DNA from: Bacteroidota bacterium
GTDB lineage: Bacteria; Bacteroidota; Bacteroidia; Bacteroidales; VadinHA17
DNA length: 40,958 nt
Direction of reading: 5' to 3'
Assembly (NCBI GenBank): GCA_029564935.1
Contig: JAKQPD010000094.1
Coordinates: forward strand, 1-40,958
Shown: piece after piece, positions 14,426 to 21,037 of the stretch
Layout: each line of letters opens with the position of its first letter
How positions within the stretch are numbered: the first letter of the stretch is position 1
Notes under the pieces: model-generated
The model's input: the letters and a program-made list of their open reading frames with translations, nothing else
Databases searched by the model: none
Told to the model about the DNA's origin: nothing
Made by a program: the position numbers and the translations under genes

Positions 14426-15191
14426 AATTCCCGTCATAATCAACTCTGGGATCGGGATTTGACAGATCGATAACTCTCTGAAAACCGGGATTTCCGTTCT
14501 TATGGGTTGATGTTCCGCCGTTATAGCATCGTGGTATGCCCCATACACCATGGAATATCTTCCCTGCTGCTGAAGGTTGTACATGGTAATGCCCGAACAG
14601 AAGTGCATCAATTTTATTTTCAATAAGCTTTTTTAATTCATCACTGTCGCGAAGCTGCATTCCCAGCTTGAAATCAAAAGGGTGATGGTGCAGATAAACG
14701 ACTTTCTTAAGTCCGTTTATATCAGGGTCATTTATTATCTTTTCAAGCTTCTGAAGCTGTTCTTTCCCCAGTTCTCCTTCCGAAAGGAAACGGTCATACC
14801 AGTGCAGCTCTTCGGCTGTTGAATCCAGTCCAATGAAGATAACTCCTTCAATAATATCAACCTTAGGGTAGGTGATACCGGTATTTTTATAAAACCTTTC
14901 CTTAAATATCTCAACAAACTTTACATCGCCTCTGGTGCCTGTTCCGTAGTCATGATTCCCTGGTACCGGCAGAACCATATACCCCAGCTTTTCCAGCAGG
15001 TGAATGGAGTCGATGGCTTCATCTGTATAACTGATGTCATTGGCATTGTCGACAATATCGCCTGTAATTACAACAATATAATTCCGGGCAGGTTGCTTCA
15101 GGAAGGCGATGTTATCGATGATAGTCCTGAATTTATTGCCGCAATCTTCATGGCCTATATGGAGATCTGATAAATGAATTATCTTCTTCAC
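14418..15191 (-). CDS. Calcineurin-like metallophosphoesterase
   Basis: A 257-residue cytosolic protein with all five metallophosphoesterase blocks in order: DLHIGH (Asp9, His11), GDIVDN (44-49), GNHD (78-81), HHHP (168-171) and GHYH (200-203). These residues bind a two-metal centre that hydrolyses phosphoester bonds. The size and the GHYH.. end are similar to the CpdA/Icc-like cyclic-nucleotide phosphodiesterase group, but the substrate cannot be read from sequence. No signal peptide is seen. The gene may be read with the upstream Nif3-like gene (45 bases apart, same strand), and its 3' end overlaps the FMN reductase-like gene. Confidence 0.9.
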   Translation of the reverse strand: MKKIIHLSDLHIGHEDCGNKFRTIIDNIAFLKQPARNYIVVITGDIVDNANDISYTDEAIDSIHLLEKLGYMVLPVPGNHDYGTGTRGDVKFVEIFKERFYKNTGITYPKVDIIEGVIFIGLDSTAEELHWYDRFLSEGELGKEQLQKLEKIINDPDINGLKKVVYLHHHPFDFKLGMQLRDSDELKKLIENKIDALLFGHYHVQPSAAGKIFHGVWGIPRCYNGGTSTHKNGNPGFQRVIDLSNPDPRVDYDGNFI

Positions 15192-15236
15192 AATTTTTGC
15201 CGTTTAATTTTTAAGGGTGAAAGAACAGGAGTTTAT

Positions 15237-16103
15237 TCAATATGTCCAGTAAGACGGACCGCTTGCAACAAAAGATACCGGAAGGTCTTTAATAAAACCT
15301 TTCAGCCATTCGGCACAGTATTCCATCCCGGGCTCCTCGGAAGTAACATGACCGAGGAATACTATTGCCTTCTTTCTGTTCTGGCTCACTGCATCACGGG
15401 CATATTCATATGTTTCCCACTGAGGGACTTCTCCGGCCAGAACAACATCGACTGAAGGGTCTTCGAGAAGCCTTATATGCAGTGTGCTGCCGGGTGCGCC
15501 TGCGGAAAATGCTACTTTCGATAATTTCATATCAGGATTACCGACCACATTGAAGGCATTTTTCGGAAAGACCCTTTTCAGCTCAACCAGAAGTTCCCGG
15601 AGTGTGGTTTCAGGTATTATGAACATGTTATACTCCTTATCGGGACTAAAGCTTTCCCATCCCAATTTTTTTGCCATTCCATGATCTATGGCATCGGGTT
15701 TTAAACGATGGATATAATCATGAAAACGCCATATTACCAGCTTGTTATCATCAATATACTTCTTCTTTTCAAGATATATCGGATCGTTTGCGAATTGCTT
15801 TGTTTCATCGAGATGATTATAGAATAGTGGTTCATGAGCAATTATGAGGTTACAGTTCATTTCCACTGCTTTTTTCAGAACATCCATTGTTGCGAACATT
15901 GTGGTCACTATACCCGTCACCCTTGTCTGGGGATTTCCGGCTTTGATTACGTCTACCGTTTTAGGAATAATTGGACTGCCTGTCTGTTTAATTATCAAAT
16001 CTATTATTTTCTCTGCACTGCTGTCTGAAGTATTCTGACCCGTCAGGGTTAAGGAGAGGAATAAGCCTGTAAGGCAGATTAAGATGGATCGTATTGTTTT
16101 CAT
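15237..16103 (-). CDS. Nif3-like dinuclear-metal protein with a signal peptide
   Basis: A 288-residue protein. Residues 1-22 form a typical signal peptide (RSILICLTGLFLSLTLTGQN), so the mature protein should be exported, unlike ordinary Nif3/YbgI proteins, which are cytosolic. The body shows Nif3 features: GIVTTMFATMDVLKKAVE, NLIIAHEPLFYNH (His90), WRFHDYIH and the C-terminal VFLGHVTSEEPGMEYCAEWL, whose His and Glu belong to the metal site. It lacks the inserted PII-like domain present in longer homologues. Nif3-family proteins form hexamers with a two-metal centre; their reaction is poorly established. A TAAATTTG promoter-like box lies on the minus strand at 16169-16176. Family assignment is good; extracytoplasmic location is inferred. 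Confidence 0.85.
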   Translation of the reverse strand: MKTIRSILICLTGLFLSLTLTGQNTSDSSAEKIIDLIIKQTGSPIIPKTVDVIKAGNPQTRVTGIVTTMFATMDVLKKAVEMNCNLIIAHEPLFYNHLDETKQFANDPIYLEKKKYIDDNKLVIWRFHDYIHRLKPDAIDHGMAKKLGWESFSPDKEYNMFIIPETTLRELLVELKRVFPKNAFNVVGNPDMKLSKVAFSAGAPGSTLHIRLLEDPSVDVVLAGEVPQWETYEYARDAVSQNRKKAIVFLGHVTSEEPGMEYCAEWLKGFIKDLPVSFVASGPSYWTY

Positions 16104-16213
16104 TTTGGAATAATGGTTAATATGGATTAAAAGCTAACCTGTTTTTACCGAAAAAAATTTACAGATCTCAAATTTATAAAAAGCTTAAGCAAAAAAAAAT
16201 AGTTATCTCCTAT

Positions 16214-16285
16214 TCTCCCACTCTCCCACTCTCCTCTTCCCCTCTTCTCCTTTTCCCCTTTTCTCCTTTTCCCCTTTTCCCCCCC
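16214..16285. repeat. Octanucleotide polypyrimidine array, 9 units
   Basis: Nine eight-base units in register: TCTCCCAC twice, TCTCCTCT, TCCCCTCT, TCTCCTTT, TCCCCTTT, TCTCCTTT, TCCCCTTT, TCCCCCCC. Apart from two A residues in the first units the plus strand is pure C/T, so the tract can adopt triplex (H-DNA) structure in principle. It lies between the divergent starts of the Nif3-like gene and the His/Tyr/Trp-rich secreted protein, about 97 bases before the latter. Confidence 0.85.
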
Positions 16286-16381
16286 CCCTCATAAACTAAG
16301 CCTTTGCAACATTCCCGTAAAAATTGGTATGAGTTTTGCATAAGCAATTATGAAGAGCCAATTCTTCTAACACTTAAGACA

Positions 16382-17818
16382 ATGAAAAAGTTAATACTCA
16401 CTTCGATCCTCGCACTTCTGGTTGCAGCAGGAGCCTCAGCTGTTCCTCAGGATTATCCTGATGAATATCTTGGTTTACCGGGAGACAATCTCAATCTGTA
16501 TGCAGTAATGAAACTGTTCCAGGAATCCGAAACTCTTGAAGGTTTTGAAAGGACCCTAAATGATGAGAATTCCAGGATAAACAACCTCGATCTGAACGGT
16601 GATAATCTGATTGATTATATAACCGTTCATGACTTCGTCGATGGTGATGTTCATTCAATAGTACTGCGTGTAGCACTTAACCGGAATGAATTTCAGGATG
16701 TGGCTGTTTTTACAGTTCAGAAGTTTCGTGACGGTTCAGTCCAGATACAGCTTGTAGGAGATGAAGAATTATATGGAAGAAACTATATAATCGAGCCGAT
16801 ATATGATGAAACGCCCAACCCCGGCTATACAGGGAGTCCTTCAAGAAGGGTGGCTGTCACTGTTGTAAGAACGACTCCTTATGAGGTAGCCCTCTGGCCG
16901 GTTGTAAGGTTTATCTACCTTCCCAATTATGTAATATGGCGCTCATCCTGGTACTGGGGTTATTATCCTTCTTACTGGAGACCATGGCGCCCCTACTACT
17001 GGCATTACTACTATGGATATCATTATCACTGGTATCATCACTACTACAATCACTACCGTCACTGGGATCATCACAGGTATGCAAGATACAATGATTACTA
17101 CTACAGAAGTGTACGGGCACACTCCCCATACGTCAGCCAGAGAATTAGGGAAGGTAATTACAGGGATACTTACTCCCGTCCGGATCAGAGGCGCGAAGGC
17201 GAAGCCCTCTTTACCAGGGCAAATCCGAATCAGACCAGAAGGACTGCTGATAATACTCCTGTAATCAGGGAGAGAAGGACTGAAACCCGGAATGCCGCTG
17301 AAAGGAATGCTGAAGGAACTGTAAGACGCCAGGCCACAGGCGACAACGCCAGACCGGCCACCAGATCTGCATCAGATGCCAATACCGGGAATACCAGAAG
17401 ATCTGTACCGGCTGCTAATGAAAGACAGCAAACCAGGTCCTCTTCACAGCAGAATGCCAACACTGAAAGAAGGTCAGCTCCGGCTGTAAACAACAGAACG
17501 GAAACCAGATCCTCTTCACAGCAGAATGCCAATACCGAAAGAAGATCAGCTCCGGCTGTAAACAACAGGACGGAAACCAGGTCATCCTCGCAGCAGAATG
17601 CTCCTGCAGCAAGAAGAGAATCTGTTTCGGCTCCGGAAAGGTCATCATCAAGACCATCACAAAGTGCCAGATCACAGAGCTCTTCAGGCAGCCGTCAGCA
17701 GCCTTCGGTTAACCGGTCTTCCCAGAGCAGGAGTTCCCGGGAAAGCAAACCGGCTCAGGCTTCAAAAAGAAGTGAGGAGAAGAAAGAATCTTCAGGAAGC
17801 AGCTCAAGAAGGAAATAA
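16382..17818 (+). CDS. Secreted protein with His/Tyr/Trp-rich middle and repetitive Ser/Arg/Gln tail
   Basis: About 478 residues from Met16382, chosen because MKKLILTSILALLVAAGASA is a clean signal peptide; an in-frame ATG at 16304 would add 26 residues that spoil it. After the signal come about 150 residues of ordinary sequence (LNGDNLIDYITVHDFVDGDVHSIVLRVALN), then about 60 residues extremely rich in Tyr, His and Trp (for example YYWHYYYGYHYHWYHHYYNH), then a basic Arg/Ser/Gln/Asn tail of about 190 residues. The tail includes a 24-residue repeat (RSSSQQNANTERRSAPAVNN..) encoded by a 72-base direct repeat. Similar proteins occur in Bacteroidota but I know no function. The aromatic/His belt suggests metal binding or surface adhesion; that is inference. 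Confidence 0.8.
   Translation: MKKLILTSILALLVAAGASAVPQDYPDEYLGLPGDNLNLYAVMKLFQESETLEGFERTLNDENSRINNLDLNGDNLIDYITVHDFVDGDVHSIVLRVALNRNEFQDVAVFTVQKFRDGSVQIQLVGDEELYGRNYIIEPIYDETPNPGYTGSPSRRVAVTVVRTTPYEVALWPVVRFIYLPNYVIWRSSWYWGYYPSYWRPWRPYYWHYYYGYHYHWYHHYYNHYRHWDHHRYARYNDYYYRSVRAHSPYVSQRIREGNYRDTYSRPDQRREGEALFTRANPNQTRRTADNTPVIRERRTETRNAAERNAEGTVRRQATGDNARPATRSASDANTGNTRRSVPAANERQQTRSSSQQNANTERRSAPAVNNRTETRSSSQQNANTERRSAPAVNNRTETRSSSQQNAPAARRESVSAPERSSSRPSQSARSQSSSGSRQQPSVNRSSQSRSSRESKPAQASKRSEEKKESSGSSSRRK
17431..17610 (+). repeat. 72-base in-frame direct repeat, two and a half copies
   Basis: The motif AACCAG at 17431, 17503 and 17575 marks starts of copies with a 72-base period; copies one and two differ at a few positions and the third breaks off after about 35 bases. 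The repeat encodes a 24-residue Ser/Gln/Asn/Arg-rich unit in the tail of the secreted protein and is a candidate for length variation between strains. Confidence 0.85.
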
Positions 17819-17972
17819 GCAGCTCAAAGCGCAAGGTAAAAGATATCCAAAAGACACAGGGCTCAGAGAAAAGGTTAAAAACCTGTACTCTGAGCTCTTC
17901 ATTTTTGGTCACCTTTTCTGGTTCGATTTTGTTTCCTGCTTATAAATAATCCTGCTTCCCAGAGCTCTGTGT
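17819..17972. terminator. Likely 3' hairpin after the secreted-protein gene
   Basis: GCTCAGAG (17861-17868) pairs with CTCTGAGC (17888-17895), and an inner AGGTT/AACCT pair (17872-17876 with 17880-17884) closes a four-base-scale loop; CTTCATTTTTGG follows. This could be an intrinsic terminator for the plus-strand gene. The CTCTGAGC text is also the unit of heptamer arrays B and C, so it may instead be a repeat relic. The remaining bases to 17972 show nothing else. Confidence 0.4.
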
Positions 17973-18109
17973 CCATAGCCGTCAACCTAAGAATTGTTTA
18001 AATAACGAAAACTACTGTAATTATCTGAATTATAGTTAAATAAGTTTCCCCTCCTTTGAAAGGAGGGGAAACTTTTGTCCACAAAACTTCGTTAAGTTTA
18101 CGGCTATGG
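17973..18109. mobile_element. Short MITE-like palindromic element (137 bases), relative of the one at 36349-36632
   Basis: The left end CCATAGCCGTCAACCTAA (17973-17990) is the inverse of the right end TTAAGTTTACGGCTATGG (18092-18109) with two mismatches. Inside lies a hairpin AGTTTCCCCTCCTTT..AAGGAGGGGAAACT at about 18042-18073. The right-hand ~60 bases closely match those of the 36349-36632 element (AGGAGGGGAAACTTTTGT, then CAC.AAACT.CGTTA). It has no coding capacity and looks like an internally shortened copy. It abuts heptamer array C. No clear target duplication was found. Confidence 0.7.
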
Positions 18110-18147
18110 CCCTGAGCTCTGAGCTCTGAGCCCTGAGCCCTGAGCCC
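18110..18147. repeat. Heptanucleotide tandem array C, about 6 units, adjoining a stop codon
   Basis: Read on the minus strand, right after the TAA stop of the radical SAM gene, the units are TAAGGGC, TCAGGGC, TCAGGGC, TCAGAGC, TCAGAGC, TCAGGGC. On the plus strand the unit is GAGCCCT/GAGCTCT, as in array B. The array runs straight into the end of the MITE-like element. Confidence 0.85.
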
Positions 18148-18150
18148 TTA

Positions 18151-19095
18151 TTACTCAAACGGATTCTCCCGGCTAAAATCAGGCCTGTAATTAAGATAGC
18201 TGTCCATATCCTGTAAAAGGGCATTCCGGAATCCCAGATTTATCATTGTTTCAACAACTGATTCATATTCCTCCCTGTAAAGAGAACGGTTAATTACCGG
18301 ATGGCTTAATACCTGTTCTGTCGGATGATACTGCGACATAAGCGACAGGTGAATCCCGGGAGACAGCTCTTCTGCAATACTTCTAAGAACATTCTTACTC
18401 TCTTCAGCATGCCCGGGCAGTACAAGATGCCTTATCATCATACCGTTTTCTGCCCTGCCATCTTTGTCGAGAGGCAGAGTTGATCCTTTCTGGAAATACA
18501 TTCTCTTAAGGGCTTTCAGAGCCACATCAGGATAATCAGGAGCATCAGAATATTCTGCAGCAAGCTCCGGTGTCACATATTTATAATCGGGAAGATAAAC
18601 ATCAATAAGTCCTTCAAAACCGTCAATCACTTCGGGCTTATCATAACCATTCGTATTATAGACTGTTACCGGTTTTAATCCCCGCTCATTAAGGCCTCTT
18701 ATTAATGCTTTGACCTGAGGAACCATATGTGACGGCGAAACAAAGCCAACAGAAACCACCTTACTGCTGAGGATATTCATAATTGCATCAAGAGCCTCAT
18801 TCTGTTTCATTATGCCGCCTCTGTACTTTTCTGCCGGCCTGCTTATATCATGGTTCTGGCAATATATGCATCGCAGATTGCATCCTGAAAAGAATATATT
18901 GCAGATACCATAAGGTCCGCTTATCTGTGGTTCTTCTCCACGGTGAATACAAATGGATGCAATATTCATTCCCTCATCAGTCCTGCAATAGCCTTTTCCC
19001 CCCCTGTATCTGTCGGCACGGCATTGCCTTGGACAGATAGTGCAGGAAGAGAGCTGTCCCTGTTCAGGATCAGAATATAGATTCCCGTCAGCCAA
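18151..19095 (-). CDS. PflX-like radical SAM protein (COG1313 type)
   Basis: A 314-residue radical SAM protein. The N-terminus has an additional cysteine cluster C18, C21, C25 and C37 (CTICPRQC..GGKGYC); the radical SAM motif CNLRCIYC (C72, C76, C79) binds the 4Fe-4S cluster that cleaves S-adenosylmethionine. The order and spacing match the pyruvate-formate-lyase-activating-enzyme-like group called PflX. Later motifs include VSPSHMVPQV, VYNTNGYDKPEV, DVYLPDYKY and RHLVLPGH. The physiological target of PflX-type proteins is not known, and no glycyl-radical enzyme gene is nearby. The stop codon is followed by heptamer array C. Confidence 0.88.
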   Translation of the reverse strand: MADGNLYSDPEQGQLSSCTICPRQCRADRYRGGKGYCRTDEGMNIASICIHRGEEPQISGPYGICNIFFSGCNLRCIYCQNHDISRPAEKYRGGIMKQNEALDAIMNILSSKVVSVGFVSPSHMVPQVKALIRGLNERGLKPVTVYNTNGYDKPEVIDGFEGLIDVYLPDYKYVTPELAAEYSDAPDYPDVALKALKRMYFQKGSTLPLDKDGRAENGMMIRHLVLPGHAEESKNVLRSIAEELSPGIHLSLMSQYHPTEQVLSHPVINRSLYREEYESVVETMINLGFRNALLQDMDSYLNYRPDFSRENPFE

Positions 19096-19173
19096 TCTAA
19101 GTGAATTTATTACCGATTCAAAGGTCGCAAGAATTTACAAAACTCAGGCATAAAATATTATCACCTTGTATAC

Positions 19174-19203
19174 TTGTATATTCCGAAACATTATTTATCT
19201 TTG
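19174..19203 (+). promoter_or_regulatory. Bacteroidota-type promoter for rimP-nusA-infB
   Basis: TATCTTTG at 19196-19203 matches the Bacteroidota -7 consensus TAnnTTTG exactly, and TTG at 19174-19176 lies 19 bases upstream where the -33 TTTG box is expected (CTTG instead of TTTG). It would start transcription near 19209, giving a leader of about 60 bases before the rimP start codon. Confidence 0.5.
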
Positions 19204-19246
19204 TCCCCGTCAAGAGGGGAATTGATCTAGGGGACCAGAGTCCCCT
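19204..19246 (+). promoter_or_regulatory. Leader hairpins upstream of rimP, possible attenuator
   Basis: AGGGGAC (19229-19235) pairs perfectly with GTCCCCT (19240-19246) around a CAGA loop and is followed by ATTTTATT, a terminator-like layout in the 5' leader. A second AGGGGA at 19215-19220 can compete for TCCCCT, and an upstream TCCCC at 19204-19208 can pair with GGGGA at 19216-19220 (although it lies at or before the predicted transcription start). NusA autoregulation through such a leader is plausible but inferred. Confidence 0.4.
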
Positions 19247-19270
19247 ATTTTATTATCATTTTAAAAGAGC

Positions 19271-19723
19271 ATGATTGACAAAACCCGGATAGAAAAACTT
19301 GTTAATGAGTTCATTGAAGGAACAGGGATTTTTCTTGTCGCTGTAAAAGTAAGTACTTCGAACAGGATTATGGTTCTTGCCGATACTATGAAGGGAATAA
19401 CAATTGATGAATGTGCCGAACTCCACAGGTATGTTGAAAAGAATCTTGACCGTAATATTGAGGATTATGAATTGCAGATTTCATCCCCTGGTCTGGATTC
19501 ACCTTTTAAGGTAATTGAACAATATTACAGGAATGAAGGAAGCAAGATTGAAGTGGTAAGTAAGGAAGGTCAAAAGATGACCGGGATATTAAAAAATGTT
19601 ACCGAAGGTGGATTTGAACTTGAAACAGAAAGAAAGGTAAAGGGTAAAGCCCTGGAAATAAATGATGTTTCATTCAATTTCGACCAGGTAAAGTCAGCGA
19701 AAGTAGTTTTTACAATTAATTAA
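19271..19723 (+). CDS. rimP: Ribosome maturation factor RimP
   Basis: A 150-residue protein with the two RimP domains: an N-terminal alpha/beta domain (about 1-80) ending in the signature YELQISSPGLDSPFK, and a C-terminal SH3-like barrel (about 85-150). RimP helps mature the 30S ribosomal subunit. The N-terminal domain shows the usual DECAELHRYVEKNLD segment. It is first in the conserved rimP-nusA-infB cluster, with nusA starting 20 bases after its stop. The start is set by the family and by the leader directly upstream. Confidence 0.95.
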   Translation: MIDKTRIEKLVNEFIEGTGIFLVAVKVSTSNRIMVLADTMKGITIDECAELHRYVEKNLDRNIEDYELQISSPGLDSPFKVIEQYYRNEGSKIEVVSKEGQKMTGILKNVTEGGFELETERKVKGKALEINDVSFNFDQVKSAKVVFTIN

Positions 19724-19743
19724 ATATAAGAGTCTTACAACAG

Positions 19744-20982
19744 ATGGAAAATGTTAATTTGATCGACACCTTTTCTGAGTTTAAAGAGCTGAAGAATATT
19801 GACCGGCCGACGATGATGAGTGTTCTTGAAGATGTGTTCAGGAGCATGCTGGCAAAGAAATACGGGTCGGCTGACAATTTCGACATTATTGTGAATATAG
19901 ATAAAGGTGATTTTGAAATCTGGAGGAACAGGGTAGTTGTGAATGATGAAGAGATGACTGATCCCATAACCCAGATTCCACTTTCACAGGCCAAGCAGAT
20001 TGATGAGGATTATGAAGTGGGTGAAGAGGTCTCGGATGAGGTCAAATTCCTCGATTTCGGAAGAAGGGCAATATTATCCCTGAGGCAGAACCTCACTGCA
20101 CGCATCCTCGATCTTGAGAAGAATAATATTTACATGAAATACAAGGACAGGATCGGTGAGATCGTTACCGGTGAAGTATATCAGGTATGGAAGAGGGAGA
20201 TCCTTGTTCTTGATGATGATGGAAATGAACTTATTCTTCCGAAGAGTGAGCAGATCCCGTCGGATCATTTCCGCAAGGGCGATTCAATAAGAGCGGTTGT
20301 GATAAAGGTTGAAATGAGGAATAATACTCCATTCATTATTCTCAGCCGGACCTCACCGGTTTTCCTTGAGCGTCTCTTTGAGCTTGAAGTGCCCGAAATA
20401 TTTGACGGACTTATAACTATAAAAAAGATTGTAAGAGTACCCGGGGAACGTGCAAAGGTTGCTGTCGAATCATATGATGAAAGGATTGACCCCGTAGGTG
20501 CCTGTGTTGGTATGAAGGGATCGAGAATTCATGGTATTGTAAGGGAGCTCAGAAATGAGAATATCGATGTAATCAATTATACTGCAAATAATCAGCTCTT
20601 CATCCAGAGAGCTCTGAGTCCGGCCAAGATCACAACCATAAAGCTCATTGAAGAGACCAAAAGGGCTGAGATATACCTCAAACCCAATGAAGTATCGCTC
20701 GCTATCGGGAAGGGTGGTCTGAATATAAAACTGGCAAGCCAGCTCACCGGTTACGAAATAGATGTTTACAGAGAACCGGGAGGCGAGGATGAGGAAGATG
20801 TTAACCTTGAGGAATTCAGTGATGAAATTGAACAGTGGGTTATCGACGAACTCAAAGCAATCGGTTGTGACACAGCCAGAAGCGTTCTCAATCTTTCAAT
20901 AAGCGATCTGGTTAAAAGAACCGACCTTGAAGAGGAACAGGTTAAGGAAGTTGTAAATATTTTAAAAGCGGAATTCGAATAG
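19744..20982 (+). CDS. nusA: Transcription termination/antitermination factor NusA
   Basis: A 412-residue NusA, normal for Bacteroidota. The N-terminal RNA-polymerase-binding domain covers about 1-125, the S1 domain about 130-205 (GEIVTGEVYQVWKREILVLDD), KH1 and KH2 about 205-345 (SRIHGIVRELRNENIDVI; VSLAIGKGGLNIKLASQLTG), followed by an acidic linker and a short helix-hairpin-helix-like end (IDELKAIGCDTARSVLNLSI). It binds RNA polymerase and nascent RNA to control pausing, termination and antitermination. It follows rimP by 20 bases and precedes infB by 55. Confidence 0.96.
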   Translation: MENVNLIDTFSEFKELKNIDRPTMMSVLEDVFRSMLAKKYGSADNFDIIVNIDKGDFEIWRNRVVVNDEEMTDPITQIPLSQAKQIDEDYEVGEEVSDEVKFLDFGRRAILSLRQNLTARILDLEKNNIYMKYKDRIGEIVTGEVYQVWKREILVLDDDGNELILPKSEQIPSDHFRKGDSIRAVVIKVEMRNNTPFIILSRTSPVFLERLFELEVPEIFDGLITIKKIVRVPGERAKVAVESYDERIDPVGACVGMKGSRIHGIVRELRNENIDVINYTANNQLFIQRALSPAKITTIKLIEETKRAEIYLKPNEVSLAIGKGGLNIKLASQLTGYEIDVYREPGGEDEEDVNLEEFSDEIEQWVIDELKAIGCDTARSVLNLSISDLVKRTDLEEEQVKEVVNILKAEFE

Positions 20983-21037
20983 TAACCGGAAATTTATTGG
21001 GATTTTTCTGGTGAAAATATAAAGAGAAGGTAAATTT

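Noticed and set aside
16304..16381. Upstream ATG as start of the His/Tyr/Trp-rich protein
   Set aside because: The extra 26 residues are polar and would bury a canonical signal peptide that begins at 16382.
17598..17945. 115-codon plus-strand frame overlapping the end of the secreted-protein gene
   Set aside because: It is an alternative frame of the repetitive tail with low-complexity Gln/Leu/Arg content and no independent signal.
18042..18073. Intrinsic terminator
   Set aside because: The strong stem is an internal part of the MITE-like element and recurs in the 36349 copy, so it is better explained as element structure.
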